Assembly: GCF_965200585.1 (NCBI RefSeq)
Contig: NZ_OZ241361.1
From: Bacterioplanoides sp965200585
GTDB lineage: Bacteria; Pseudomonadota; Gammaproteobacteria; Pseudomonadales; Oceanobacteraceae
Direction: 5' to 3' (one strand)
Length of the DNA stretch: 64,000 nt
In this document: positions 1-8,299 of the stretch, one piece after another
Numbering within the stretch: position 1 is the stretch's first letter
Layout of the letters: each line of letters begins with the position of its first letter
Notes under the pieces: generated by a model
What the model saw: only the letters and a program-made list of their open reading frames with translations
Databases searched by the model: none
What the model was told of the DNA's origin: nothing
Program-made: the position numbers and the translations under genes

Positions 1-30
1 TAAAATAATTCCTAAAAGAGATTTCTTCAT
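1..30 (-). CDS. 5' end of an unidentified exported protein, leaving the window
   Basis: On the minus strand an ATG at 28-30 opens a frame reading MKKSLLGIIL up to the window edge. A purine-rich stretch (GGGGAATGGA) lies just upstream as a possible ribosome binding site. A short positive start followed by a hydrophobic run is how a signal peptide begins, so this is probably the N-terminus of a secreted protein or lipoprotein. Only ten codons are visible and no family can be named. Confidence 0.4.
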   Translation of the reverse strand, partial: MKKSLLGIIL

Positions 31-360
31 TCCATTCCCCATATAAATAATTTAATAACCTTTTAATTTTGCACACATCACCTAAATAAACACCTATCTT
101 CCAAAATGGTAAAACCACTATTTTTATAAATATACTTCATTCATGCTAGGCCAGTTATCTTCAGAAAAATGCATATGTATTACACATCAAACTACACTAA
201 ATACACCTGTAAATCTACACATTAATCTCTTAATCATCAACAAAGTTACTGACATAACGACTAGATAAAAGCAGAAAATTTCCAGTTCATTTGACTAACT
301 TTAGGAGGCTAGCTTTATACCCTCTAATGAATTATCTATAGTCCTTCGAAGCCAATAAAA
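31..360. other. A+T-rich intergenic region
   Basis: About 330 bases, strikingly A+T-rich compared with the rest of the window. No open frame of useful length is present on either strand. It probably holds the promoter of the leftward gene that begins at base 30. I see no convincing -35/-10 pair or regulatory repeat. Confidence 0.5.
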
Positions 361-387
361 AAACGCCGAATCTTTCGATTCGGCGGC
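357..387 (-). terminator. Rho-independent terminator after the serine hydrolase remnant
   Basis: An inverted repeat, GCCGAATC (365-372) and GATTCGGC (377-384) with a four-base loop, can be extended one pair outward. It is preceded on the plus strand by seven A residues, which read as a U-tract on the minus-strand transcript. It is placed correctly to end leftward transcription of the remnant at 430-717. Confidence 0.75.
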
Positions 388-429
388 TTGTCTCAGTAAA
401 AAGTCATTCAGCCAGAAGCGACCCAGCAG

Positions 430-717
430 TTACGAACTGACCGCCTCAATCACCATCTCCATAAACTTAGCTTCATCCAACGCACACTGATCATCGGCGT
501 TTTTAGCAATCACCAGATTATGCAGTGGAATCACTGCAATCCATTGCCCGAAAATACCGCGCGCCATAAACACATCAGCAGGTATAGTGGTTTGTGGACG
601 GTGGAATTTTTCCGGCAGGTTGGTGTGCCATAAATAGGCGTACCAAGGGTTATAACCTTTAGCAGAAGTTGACTCTTCTACCCAGGATTGCGGCACTAAT
701 TGTTTACCCTGCTCGTT
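430..717 (-). pseudogene. C-terminal remnant of a class C beta-lactamase-like serine hydrolase
   Basis: The frame reads NEQGKQLVPQSWVEES and continues through ARGIFGQWIAVIPLHNLVIA to a TAA at 430-432. This matches the C-terminal part of the beta-lactamase/transpeptidase-like serine hydrolases, whose usual end is a 'GKxLVPxxWV...G.GGQ..yvvP..dlvvv' pattern. A TAG stop (718-720) closes the frame upstream. No N-terminal SxxK or YxN parts exist between here and the terminator at 756-784. Full-length members are 350-450 residues, so about three quarters of the gene is missing. A GTG at 694-696 could start an 88-residue product, but it would lack the active site. I call it a decayed gene. Confidence 0.7.
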
Positions 718-755
718 CTAGAGAATATCCGATAATTAACGCTGTGATTAACCCA

Positions 756-785
756 TAAAAATGCCCGGATTTCCGGGCATTTTTA
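756..785. terminator. Terminator at the end of the leftward polysaccharide block
   Basis: A perfect stem ATGCCCGG/CCGGGCAT (761-768 and 773-780) with a four-base loop is flanked by five A on the left and at least four T on the right. It lies 25 bases beyond the stop of the glycosyltransferase at 810-2000. It would end leftward transcription of the polysaccharide genes and could work in both directions. Confidence 0.8.
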
Positions 786-809
786 TAAGAAGTTTATTCA
801 ATTAAACCA

Positions 810-2000
810 TCAGTCTGACTTCTTTGGCTCCCAACGAACCGGTTGTTCGCCACGTAAAAAATCCACCACACCAAGCAAGGTACCGAGATTGCCAATCACA
901 AAATAAAAACAGAGCGATAATATTTTCTGCACAATCGCCACCGGGAAAGATTTACCATTAAGCAGCCAATAACCCAGAGCCGCACCATACACCCCAAGCT
1001 GAGGCAGCAGGAAAATCCATAACCATACTGAGCTGGAAATCAGAGCCAGGTTCGACAGCAGCAATGTGATTAAGAAAAACGGCAATAAGCGGCGCATCAC
1101 TTTATTAATCAGTAATCCGGCAGCTAACTGAAATGATGAATAAAACGGATTTAAAACCTTCCGGTTCAGCCAGATGCCTCGTAATGAACGATTAACAATC
1201 CGGCGGCGACGTGAAATTTCATGATCGCTATTGCGCGATGGCGTTTTGATATTGGCTCTCGCCTGTGGCTCAAAGACAAAGCGTTGGTGCTGCGACAATA
1301 CGCTCAGGCAAACATACAGGTCGTCGGTCACTGCCGCAGCAACACCTTTAAATAACGACTTACGAATAGCATAAATTTTCCCGTCATTGGCTGTCACACT
1401 GCCAATAACAGACTCCAGTTGTTTTACTTTACTGTCGGCATCAATGTAGGTGGACTGGGCATTCTCAAGTGAGCCCTGCTGCTCAGCGATCACCCGCTGG
1501 CCACCCACTCCGCCAATACGGTCATCCTGAAAGTGGCGCACCAGTTGGCTAACTGCGTGTGGCTCCAGTTCCGCATCGGCATCAGTAAAGACAATAATAT
1601 CCCCGCAACAATGCTGCATACCGGCATTCAATGCTTCATGTTTACCCAAATGCTGCCCTAAATCCAGAGCGGTCAGGCGCTCGCTTTGTATCGCATTTAA
1701 TACCGCCATCGTTCCATCATCAGAACCGTCTGACACGATAACCACATCGAGTTTCTCTGCCGGATAATCCAGCGCTAACGCGTTTTCCACTTTTTTACGG
1801 ATTAACGCTTCACCATTTCTGACCGCCACCAGAACCGAGACCAATGGCATCGATTGTTGAGACAGCTCTTGTTCCGACACCGGTTGCAGGCGCGTAACAT
1901 GTCGGCCGTACCACCATAAAATCAGTGGGTAGCCGGTAAATACCAAACCAATGGCCAGCAGTGAAATAATAAAAATAACTTCGGTGATCATAGCTACCAC
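810..2000 (-). CDS. Membrane-anchored family 2 glycosyltransferase
   Basis: A 396-residue processive-type GT2 enzyme. An N-terminal membrane helix (about 6-30) precedes the GT-A domain, which opens with VSVLVAVRNGE (54-64) and has DGSDDGT at 91-97. The metal-binding DAD is at 140-142 within FTDADAELEP. An acidic TDD (225-227) is a candidate catalytic base, and an Arg-rich stretch at 264-275 sits where the (Q/R)xxRW motif is normally found. The C-terminal part (about 285-385) is hydrophobic with several membrane segments, as in poly-GlcNAc and cellulose synthase-like enzymes. It is the last gene of the leftward polysaccharide block and should transfer sugars from nucleotide donors at the inner membrane. 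The sugar cannot be predicted. Confidence 0.88.
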   Translation of the reverse strand: MVAMITEVIFIISLLAIGLVFTGYPLILWWYGRHVTRLQPVSEQELSQQSMPLVSVLVAVRNGEALIRKKVENALALDYPAEKLDVVIVSDGSDDGTMAVLNAIQSERLTALDLGQHLGKHEALNAGMQHCCGDIIVFTDADAELEPHAVSQLVRHFQDDRIGGVGGQRVIAEQQGSLENAQSTYIDADSKVKQLESVIGSVTANDGKIYAIRKSLFKGVAAAVTDDLYVCLSVLSQHQRFVFEPQARANIKTPSRNSDHEISRRRRIVNRSLRGIWLNRKVLNPFYSSFQLAAGLLINKVMRRLLPFFLITLLLSNLALISSSVWLWIFLLPQLGVYGAALGYWLLNGKSFPVAIVQKILSLCFYFVIGNLGTLLGVVDFLRGEQPVRWEPKKSD

Positions 2001-2021
2001 GACCTAAATATAAGACGGTTA

Positions 2022-3278
2022 TTATCCGCGTTTCAGATGATCGGAGACCAGAGAAACCCACTGATCAATAATATTCTGACGAGAAAATTGTTGTGCCCGC
2101 TGTTGTGCTTTTTCAGCGTATTGCTGGCGTTGTGTGGAATCGGATAATAATAAACCGATGGCATCTGCCAGATGTTGTTCCTGCGGCGATACCTGTGTGC
2201 CGTAATGTGGGCGCTCTTCCATCGACGCTGTTAACAGGCCATAGGCTGCCTGATCCATTGTCTGCGTTTTTTCCAGCGGCGCAGTATCCGGTGCTAACAA
2301 TTCTCTCGGGCCAGAGCGACAGTCACTGGAAACAACCGGGCGAGCCAGTGCCATCGCTTCTAATAACGCATTCGGAAATCCTTCCGCCTTAGACGATAAA
2401 ACAAACACATCAGCGTGCTGAATCCAGGCATACGGGTTTGCCTGAAATCCGGCGAAGACCACCCGCTGAGTTAATCCAAGACGTTCCGCTAACGCTGTTA
2501 ATTCGGCTCTTTCTGCCCCCTCACCAACGATCACCAGCCGGGCTTCAGGAAAGCGCTCTGCTAATAAAGAGAAGGCGCGTAGCAGTGCATCCTGGCGCTT
2601 TACTTTGACCAGTCGCCCGCAGGTCATAATAACCGTGCCCTGCAATCGCCGCAGGCTTTCTTCGGGCAGACTTTGCCGCGCACGTTGCAGCATTTGTTCA
2701 TCATAAAAATTATGAATCACAGAGGTATCCGCTACTGCCGGGAATCGTTGCCGCAGATCATCTGCGGCTTCGTGGGAATTCAGATTAATGACATTCGCCC
2801 GGGTTAATAACAAACGATAACCCCAGAACACCAAAGAACGCTTAAGCGGATCTTTATCTTTCAGAGCCATGCCCAGATGCTTACGAATGGAGATAATTTT
2901 TGGTATCCGGTAACCACCGAGCAAATTTAAAATATTGGCGCGTTCCATAAAGCTGATCATCAACTCTACACCATCGGCTTTTACCCGTTTTCTGAGACGT
3001 AACCAGGACAAAGGCAGCGCCAGTACTTTGGAGAAGGTTGAGGTTGCCAGCGTCTGATTAATGATATGCAACCGATCCAGCAGCTCCTGCTGTTGTTCCG
3101 GAGTGCCGGGCATCGGCATATCACCTTCCGGGTCGAGACAATAAAATCGTACGTCAAACCCCTGATCCAGTAACCCCCGGGCAACAGCCAGTGCCATACG
3201 TTCTGCGCCGCCCACTTCCAGCGTGCCAATTAATAGACCAACCCGTTTGACTGCCTGCTGTTTACTCACTGATTTCAC
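2022..3278 (-). CDS. GT4-type glycosyltransferase (glycosyl transferases group 1)
   Basis: A 418-residue retaining GT-B glycosyltransferase. The N-terminal donor/acceptor domain starts RVGLLIGTLEVGGAER, where GGAER (23-27) is the usual glycine-rich turn. The C-terminal domain has VGEGAER (251-257) and the signature EGFPNALLE at 299-307, an E-x7-E pair that binds the nucleotide sugar. The start codon is GTG at 3276-3278 with only a weak GAGTGA upstream. It begins four bases after the upstream ligase gene stops, so translational coupling is likely. It probably adds one sugar to the lipid-linked repeat unit in the cytosol. Confidence 0.88.
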   Translation of the reverse strand: MKSVSKQQAVKRVGLLIGTLEVGGAERMALAVARGLLDQGFDVRFYCLDPEGDMPMPGTPEQQQELLDRLHIINQTLATSTFSKVLALPLSWLRLRKRVKADGVELMISFMERANILNLLGGYRIPKIISIRKHLGMALKDKDPLKRSLVFWGYRLLLTRANVINLNSHEAADDLRQRFPAVADTSVIHNFYDEQMLQRARQSLPEESLRRLQGTVIMTCGRLVKVKRQDALLRAFSLLAERFPEARLVIVGEGAERAELTALAERLGLTQRVVFAGFQANPYAWIQHADVFVLSSKAEGFPNALLEAMALARPVVSSDCRSGPRELLAPDTAPLEKTQTMDQAAYGLLTASMEERPHYGTQVSPQEQHLADAIGLLLSDSTQRQQYAEKAQQRAQQFSRQNIIDQWVSLVSDHLKRG

Positions 3279-3282
3279 TCAA

Positions 3283-4638
3283 TCACTCAAGATGCTCTGG
3301 TAATGCACCCTGTTGCTCAAGCTGTTGTTGCTCAAGTTTAAAGGCTTCGTAATGTTTGATTGCGCCAGCCAAACCAATCAGCAGCAGGAAGTATTTATGT
3401 TCCAGACCACTTTTAAAGAAAAAGTACAGACAAATCCCGATAAAGGATAATTTAAAGGCCGAAGCCAAATGCGACTCCCGTTCCAGTCCATGCAAGCGCA
3501 GGTTCTTTTCAGCACTGTTAAAGTTGCTGTACATTTTCCCCAGCAGAACTAAAAAAATAATAAAACCAATCGAGCCATTAGCCACTAACACCTCCAGATA
3601 GGTGTTATGCGCTGGCCTTTCTTCCATATCAAAGAAACGGGTTTCAACCGAACGAACCCAGTGTGCTTTAAAGGTATCTGGGCCAGTACCAATCACTGGA
3701 TTGTCCTGAAACGCATCAAAGGCCACGGTGACATAAGCTGAACGGCGATCCAGCGAGCGATCCTGGGCCGGCTCATCACTGACCAGCGACAACTGACGCT
3801 CGACAAAATCATCCGGAGTAAACAATACCGCGACAACAGCAAACACACTGAAGGCCGCAATTACCAGACCAAAATACCGCACCTGAAATTTACCCTTGTA
3901 CTGATTCAGCAACAGTGCACTGGTCAATAACATCACCAGAAATCCGGCACGGGATAAGGTGCCAACAATGCCGCCCACTACAAATAAGGTAAACAAAAAA
4001 CCGACCAGCTTGCCGCCACCACTTTTGGCATAAACCGCGGCATAGACCACCAGTGGATAGGCAAAAATACACATAATGGCCATATTATTGGAGCTGAGTG
4101 TGGCTCCGACACCACGATTAGAACCTTCCTGCTGAAATTGCTCCATGCCCCCGAAGTAACCCAAACAGGCTAACAGGGCACCAATGCCGGTACTCCAGAC
4201 AATAGCCCAGAATAATTCACGTTCGATACTGATTGGATTGACTACCAGAATGGTCATAACCACCAGAACAAATCCCTGAGCCAGTGTGACCAGACCACTG
4301 CTGGCATTGTCCGGAAACGGCGACAGCAGAAAAGAAATCACATTCATAAACAGGAACAGTAAATACGCACCCCAGATGCTGGAGTCGAGCCTGCTTAATG
4401 AGGATTTATTCATCATCACACAGGGGGCAAGAAGCAGAATCAGCATGCCCATCGCTAACCAGTCAACCCGCATAAACGAAGGGCCTGGCAAAGCGCGCCA
4501 TTTAAAAAAAGGTACCGAGCAAATAATAATGATAAAAAACAGCTGCACCATCCGGCCGTCAAAACAACTGTTGTAACGTCCGTCAAAGACAGTTTGTTTC
4601 AGTTGTTCAAGTGGAGACAGATGCGGTTGTTTCACCAT
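3283..4638 (-). CDS. O-antigen ligase/polymerase-like membrane protein (Wzy/WaaL type)
   Basis: A 451-residue polytopic protein with roughly ten to twelve hydrophobic segments. A large soluble loop (about 275-345) contains SLDRRSAY (295-302), NPVIGTGPDTF (313-323) and PAHNTYLEV (342-350), the arrangement of the Wzy_C domain. That periplasmic loop carries the Arg and His residues needed for polymerisation or ligation of undecaprenyl-linked glycans. With a Wzx-type flippase (10747-12060) and a Wzz-type protein (5820-7193) in the same block, a Wzy-like polymerase role is the simplest reading. A ligase role cannot be excluded. Confidence 0.82.
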   Translation of the reverse strand: MVKQPHLSPLEQLKQTVFDGRYNSCFDGRMVQLFFIIIICSVPFFKWRALPGPSFMRVDWLAMGMLILLLAPCVMMNKSSLSRLDSSIWGAYLLFLFMNVISFLLSPFPDNASSGLVTLAQGFVLVVMTILVVNPISIERELFWAIVWSTGIGALLACLGYFGGMEQFQQEGSNRGVGATLSSNNMAIMCIFAYPLVVYAAVYAKSGGGKLVGFLFTLFVVGGIVGTLSRAGFLVMLLTSALLLNQYKGKFQVRYFGLVIAAFSVFAVVAVLFTPDDFVERQLSLVSDEPAQDRSLDRRSAYVTVAFDAFQDNPVIGTGPDTFKAHWVRSVETRFFDMEERPAHNTYLEVLVANGSIGFIIFLVLLGKMYSNFNSAEKNLRLHGLERESHLASAFKLSFIGICLYFFFKSGLEHKYFLLLIGLAGAIKHYEAFKLEQQQLEQQGALPEHLE

Positions 4639-4647
4639 AGACGGGGG

Positions 4648-5634
4648 CTATATCGGATGAGAAATAATTGATTTATGTAAAAAGTACTGATCAATCAAAT
4701 AGCGATTCAGCGGAGACTTGGCTTTATATTCCACCAGGTATTCATGCTCAGTACTGTCGTAACTGGATTTTCGGCTAACCAGTTTGATGTAAGAGTACGC
4801 AACCTTAGTACGTTTGCCAAATGATCTTAATGAGCAGGATGTCATCCGTGCCTGATACGTCACTTTATCATCCAGTTCAAAATCACCGGCAATGCGCAGA
4901 TATTCCTGATTGATATCACACACGTTACCGGAAAACAGCAGCTGACTGCCGTCTTCGTTGTAAATTTTAAGTTCACTGTGCTGCAGATTTGCCCGTGAAT
5001 GACTGCGCCGTTCAGCTTGTCCTTTTAACAACTGAACCGTGATTTTATCGCGCCAGATAAAGTTAACAAAACCCAGCACCAAACGCCGGAACAACGCCCA
5101 GATGGCAAATAATCCGAAGGCAATGCCGTTGTGTGAGGTGTTTCTGACATAACGACGGTCAATGCGGGCGCGCATCGATTTAGGTGCGCTGTGAGGGGTG
5201 CATAACTGCGAAAAGCCAATGACTCCGGGAGCGGTCAGAAAGCGGTCTTCATAATTTGGCAGGTCTTTGCAGTGTTGCAGATACACTTCATAGCGTTCGG
5301 GTCGTGGCCCGATAAATTGCATCTCACCCCGGGCGATATTCAGTAACTGGGGTAATTCATCGAGGCGGCTGTCACGCATAAACTGCGCAGACTGACGAAT
5401 CTGTTCGTAGGTATGATCGTAGAGCTGGCCACCAATACGTTGTTGTGCGCCAATGCCCAGCGTGCGAAATTTAATAATATTGAAAGGTTTTTTCTGATAG
5501 CCCAGACGTTCACCGACATAAAAAACCGGTCGTCCCATGGTAACTGCGACAAACAGGCAGACCATAGCAAGCAAAGGTGACAAAAGAATCAGAATAACAA
5601 CCGCTAAACAACGTTCTACTAACGATACTCTCAT
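4648..5634 (-). CDS. Priming sugar-phosphate transferase fused to a PilZ-like C-terminal domain
   Basis: Residues 1-200 are a bacterial sugar transferase (monotopic phosphoglycosyl transferase, WcaJ/ExoY-like). A hydrophobic helix (about 8-32) is followed by FNIIKFRTL (51-59), SRLDELPQLLNI (89-100) and GEMQFIGPRPE (103-113), the catalytic core that moves sugar-1-phosphate onto undecaprenyl phosphate. Residues about 205-328 are not part of that family. They begin AERRSHSRANL, giving R-x3-R at R210/R214, and continue to a beta-rich stretch with CDINQEYLRIAG (239-250). This is the layout of a PilZ domain, although the second c-di-GMP motif (D/NxSxxG) is degraded to DINQEY. I infer that chain initiation may sense c-di-GMP or a relative. 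Ten bases separate it from the ligase gene. Confidence 0.8.
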   Translation of the reverse strand: MRVSLVERCLAVVILILLSPLLAMVCLFVAVTMGRPVFYVGERLGYQKKPFNIIKFRTLGIGAQQRIGGQLYDHTYEQIRQSAQFMRDSRLDELPQLLNIARGEMQFIGPRPERYEVYLQHCKDLPNYEDRFLTAPGVIGFSQLCTPHSAPKSMRARIDRRYVRNTSHNGIAFGLFAIWALFRRLVLGFVNFIWRDKITVQLLKGQAERRSHSRANLQHSELKIYNEDGSQLLFSGNVCDINQEYLRIAGDFELDDKVTYQARMTSCSLRSFGKRTKVAYSYIKLVSRKSSYDSTEHEYLVEYKAKSPLNRYLIDQYFLHKSIISHPI

Positions 5635-5819
5635 ACCTGTCTCTCTTGCGAGAGGCTCCGTTAAAACTTATAAGGTACCTCCCGGCAACCACCGAAAGCG
5701 CTCAAATTCCACCGAAGTCACTAGTGATATCATCACCAAAGCCATCCTTTATGCTTAGACCGATTAACTGTGCCAGAAGTTCATCCAGCAATCCAGCGTA
5801 GAATGTGAAATAGGCGCTA

Positions 5820-7193
5820 TTAATGGTTGTTTTTCTCTGGTACCGAAAACAGGTAGGGCAGACCAATGTAGTTACTGATGTCTTCTGGTCGTTTGAAGCG
5901 GTGATCGAAGAATTCCCGCAGGAAGCCAATCGTGACCCCTAACAACAAGCCAAGGATTAAGCTGATGGGCAGAACCTTACTGGCTTTCGGGAAAATGGAT
6001 TGAGTTGAGGCGTAGGCGCGCTCCAGAATCGCAACGGAGAATAAGCGATCAGACTGTGTCTCACTGCGGATTTTGGCTTCGCGATAACGGGTAGCAAAGG
6101 TTTTGTAAGAATCCTCGATCACATCATGCTCACGATCAAGACGTTCCGCCGCCAGTACCATCTGATACAGTTCGGCGTTCTTTTCTTCCACCTTCATCAT
6201 TTGTTGTTTTGCCATATTGATCTGACCTTCAACGCCGCGCAGCTCTGAGCGTTCTTTGTCGATATGGCTGATCACCTCTTCCTTATAAACGGTATACAGG
6301 CGCTCAAGTAATTTTTTATCTTTAATCACTTCCGGATTAACATCGGTATACACCCGGGATTTGGCTTCTTTGGCAATCAGCAGATCCTGTACCTTTTTCG
6401 AGAAATCACCCAACTCCAGGCTATCAATTGAGGTAAACAGGTTAAACCCTTTTTTATCCAGATTTGCTTCGAGGTAATCAACATAGTGCGATTTGGCAAT
6501 ACGATCCGCTTCCAGACCGGTCAGATCGCGTTCAAGATCAGCTAATAATTCGATATTACGTTTAATCAGATTTCTCAGAGACTGAGCATTGGTACCACCA
6601 GAAATCGATACCATCTCATTTTCAAGATCATCCAGCGTGTTATGAAAGGCGTTTAACTGAGTCTCGAAAAACGCTACTTCTTCCTCCGGATTAAATACCG
6701 ACTGACGGCGCTGCAGATATTCTTCAAAAATAGCCGACAACAGATACGTTGCTACCTCTGGGCTGTTCCAGTTCAGGGCAACACGAATAATGGTCGAACG
6801 CGGAACCAGTGTGGTGTTCAGGCTTTTTTGTATCTTTACAGCCAGTTTATTCAGTTCTTCTGAATCCGTTACATCAACATCCAGATGGCCGCTGGCCTGC
6901 ACCCGGAAAATCGCACCCATCACCACATCTTGTGACTGGATAATCTCCATATCCGAAAACAGATCCGCTTCAGAAATCGGCCCAACTTCGGCCCGGACAT
7001 CCGTCAGAGTTTCCTGAGATTGCAGCAACTGGCTGCCTTTAAGAATGACCGCCCCTTTGGCCTGATAGGATCGGGGGGCAAATAAAACCACGAGAATGCC
7101 AATCAGAACTGCCGCCAACACAACACCAACAATAATATTGCGCTGAATAAAAAAGATGGTGGCAAATTCTTTAATATAATCTTGAGTCTTCAT
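5820..7193 (-). CDS. Polysaccharide co-polymerase / chain length determinant (Wzz/GumC-like)
   Basis: A 457-residue inner-membrane protein with one helix at about 18-40 and a second at about 415-438, typical of polysaccharide co-polymerases. Between them lies a long, charged, periplasmic alpha-helical region (about 170-400) with heptad-like runs such as LRNLIKRNIELLADLERDL. The N-terminal part has the Wzz-like SYQAKGAVIL. A proline-containing stretch FPKASKVLPISL precedes the second helix, as expected. It ends soon after that helix (LPYLFSVPE), so there is no fused kinase; an ATPase is encoded separately at 8300-9316. It should set chain length and couple synthesis to the Wza-type exporter at 7227-8288. 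Confidence 0.87.
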   Translation of the reverse strand: MKTQDYIKEFATIFFIQRNIIVGVVLAAVLIGILVVLFAPRSYQAKGAVILKGSQLLQSQETLTDVRAEVGPISEADLFSDMEIIQSQDVVMGAIFRVQASGHLDVDVTDSEELNKLAVKIQKSLNTTLVPRSTIIRVALNWNSPEVATYLLSAIFEEYLQRRQSVFNPEEEVAFFETQLNAFHNTLDDLENEMVSISGGTNAQSLRNLIKRNIELLADLERDLTGLEADRIAKSHYVDYLEANLDKKGFNLFTSIDSLELGDFSKKVQDLLIAKEAKSRVYTDVNPEVIKDKKLLERLYTVYKEEVISHIDKERSELRGVEGQINMAKQQMMKVEEKNAELYQMVLAAERLDREHDVIEDSYKTFATRYREAKIRSETQSDRLFSVAILERAYASTQSIFPKASKVLPISLILGLLLGVTIGFLREFFDHRFKRPEDISNYIGLPYLFSVPEKNNH

Positions 7194-7226
7194 GTGTTAT
7201 CGCCTTTAGCCAACAAGACAGCCCGG

Positions 7227-8288
7227 TTACGGGTTGACCTCATAACTGATTCCCAGTCCGCGGAAGAAAGTTATATCTGCAATTTCTGACATCAGCTGTG
7301 CCAGGCTGGATACTTTACTGCGAGGCACCAGCACAATATCTTCCGGACGCAGATAGAAGCTGATGGCATGCGCTCCGTACTTCTCCATTTCTTTCAGATT
7401 AAAGCGGTGTGCATGTAAACGATCTTTATCGCGGCGGAAGACCACGACATATTCAGTCTGACCTTCGCGGGTATAACCGCCCGCCATAGCAACAGCCTGT
7501 ACTACGTTCACCGGACGATTCATCTCAATCGCACCCGGCTCCTGAACTTCACCCATCACATAGATATTGGTTCCGGCCTGTTCATGTAAAAACAGATTGG
7601 ACTTTAAGCCGGGCATATACTGCTCATAAGCGGCAATCAGATCACCACTAACATCGGCAATGGTACGTTTAGCGACATAAATTTCGCCAATTAACGGAAA
7701 CGAGGCATAACCATCCTGACGCACGTTTACCAGCTTACTTAAACCCCGGCCTGCGGTACGTAAATCAGTACGAATCTGTTCAACCCGGGCATTAATGTTT
7801 CTGATCTCGACCAGGATTTCCGGATAGCGTAAATAACGGGCGTATTCTTTTTCTAATTCTGCTTTCAGCTGTCGGGTTGATTTCCCCAACACAGAGTAAG
7901 GGCCGAGATACGGTAAGGTGATGGTTCCGTCGGGCAAGACATCCTGATCAATATTCAGCTCAGAGGAGCCAATAAAGCTGACCTTAAGACGGTGATACAG
8001 GGTGATTTCAAAACGGGTATTACGCAGCTCCCGCTCCAGGTTATAAACGATGTCGAGTACATCCCCCGGGGTAATGTAATAGTAGTCAAATACCGGGTAG
8101 TCATTGGTCATATTCAGCGTTGCAATTTTTGCTGAAGGCACCCCTTTGGTGTGATCTACCACATTGGTCTCAGCAAATTTATCGTTCTCACTGTCACCAT
8201 TCGTTGCACAACCGACAAATATAAGAGCAACGATCAGGGCGCTGAGCAGACGGACAAAAACTTTGGGGGCATTAAACAATTTATTCAT
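7227..8288 (-). CDS. Outer-membrane polysaccharide export lipoprotein (Wza/OPX family)
   Basis: A 353-residue lipoprotein precursor. The signal peptide ends in LIFVGC with the lipidated cysteine at 27. A Poly_export domain follows, starting YYITPGDVLDIVYN, with VLPDGTITLPYLGPY. At least one SLBB-type domain (NIYVMGEVQEPGAIEM, then VVQAVAMAGGYT) and a second export-like stretch (VRQDGYASFPLIGEIYV) make up the periplasmic body. The family forms the outer-membrane channel through which capsule or exopolysaccharide leaves the cell. It lies between the co-polymerase and the BY-kinase-like gene, the usual partners of a Wza protein. Confidence 0.88.
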   Translation of the reverse strand: MNKLFNAPKVFVRLLSALIVALIFVGCATNGDSENDKFAETNVVDHTKGVPSAKIATLNMTNDYPVFDYYYITPGDVLDIVYNLERELRNTRFEITLYHRLKVSFIGSSELNIDQDVLPDGTITLPYLGPYSVLGKSTRQLKAELEKEYARYLRYPEILVEIRNINARVEQIRTDLRTAGRGLSKLVNVRQDGYASFPLIGEIYVAKRTIADVSGDLIAAYEQYMPGLKSNLFLHEQAGTNIYVMGEVQEPGAIEMNRPVNVVQAVAMAGGYTREGQTEYVVVFRRDKDRLHAHRFNLKEMEKYGAHAISFYLRPEDIVLVPRSKVSSLAQLMSEIADITFFRGLGISYEVNP

Positions 8289-8299
8289 CGCTTTCAGTA

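Noticed and set aside
5718..5727. 10-bp palindrome TCACTAGTGA upstream of the co-polymerase stop region
   Set aside because: Short, single copy, and not in a clear promoter context, so chance occurrence is likely.
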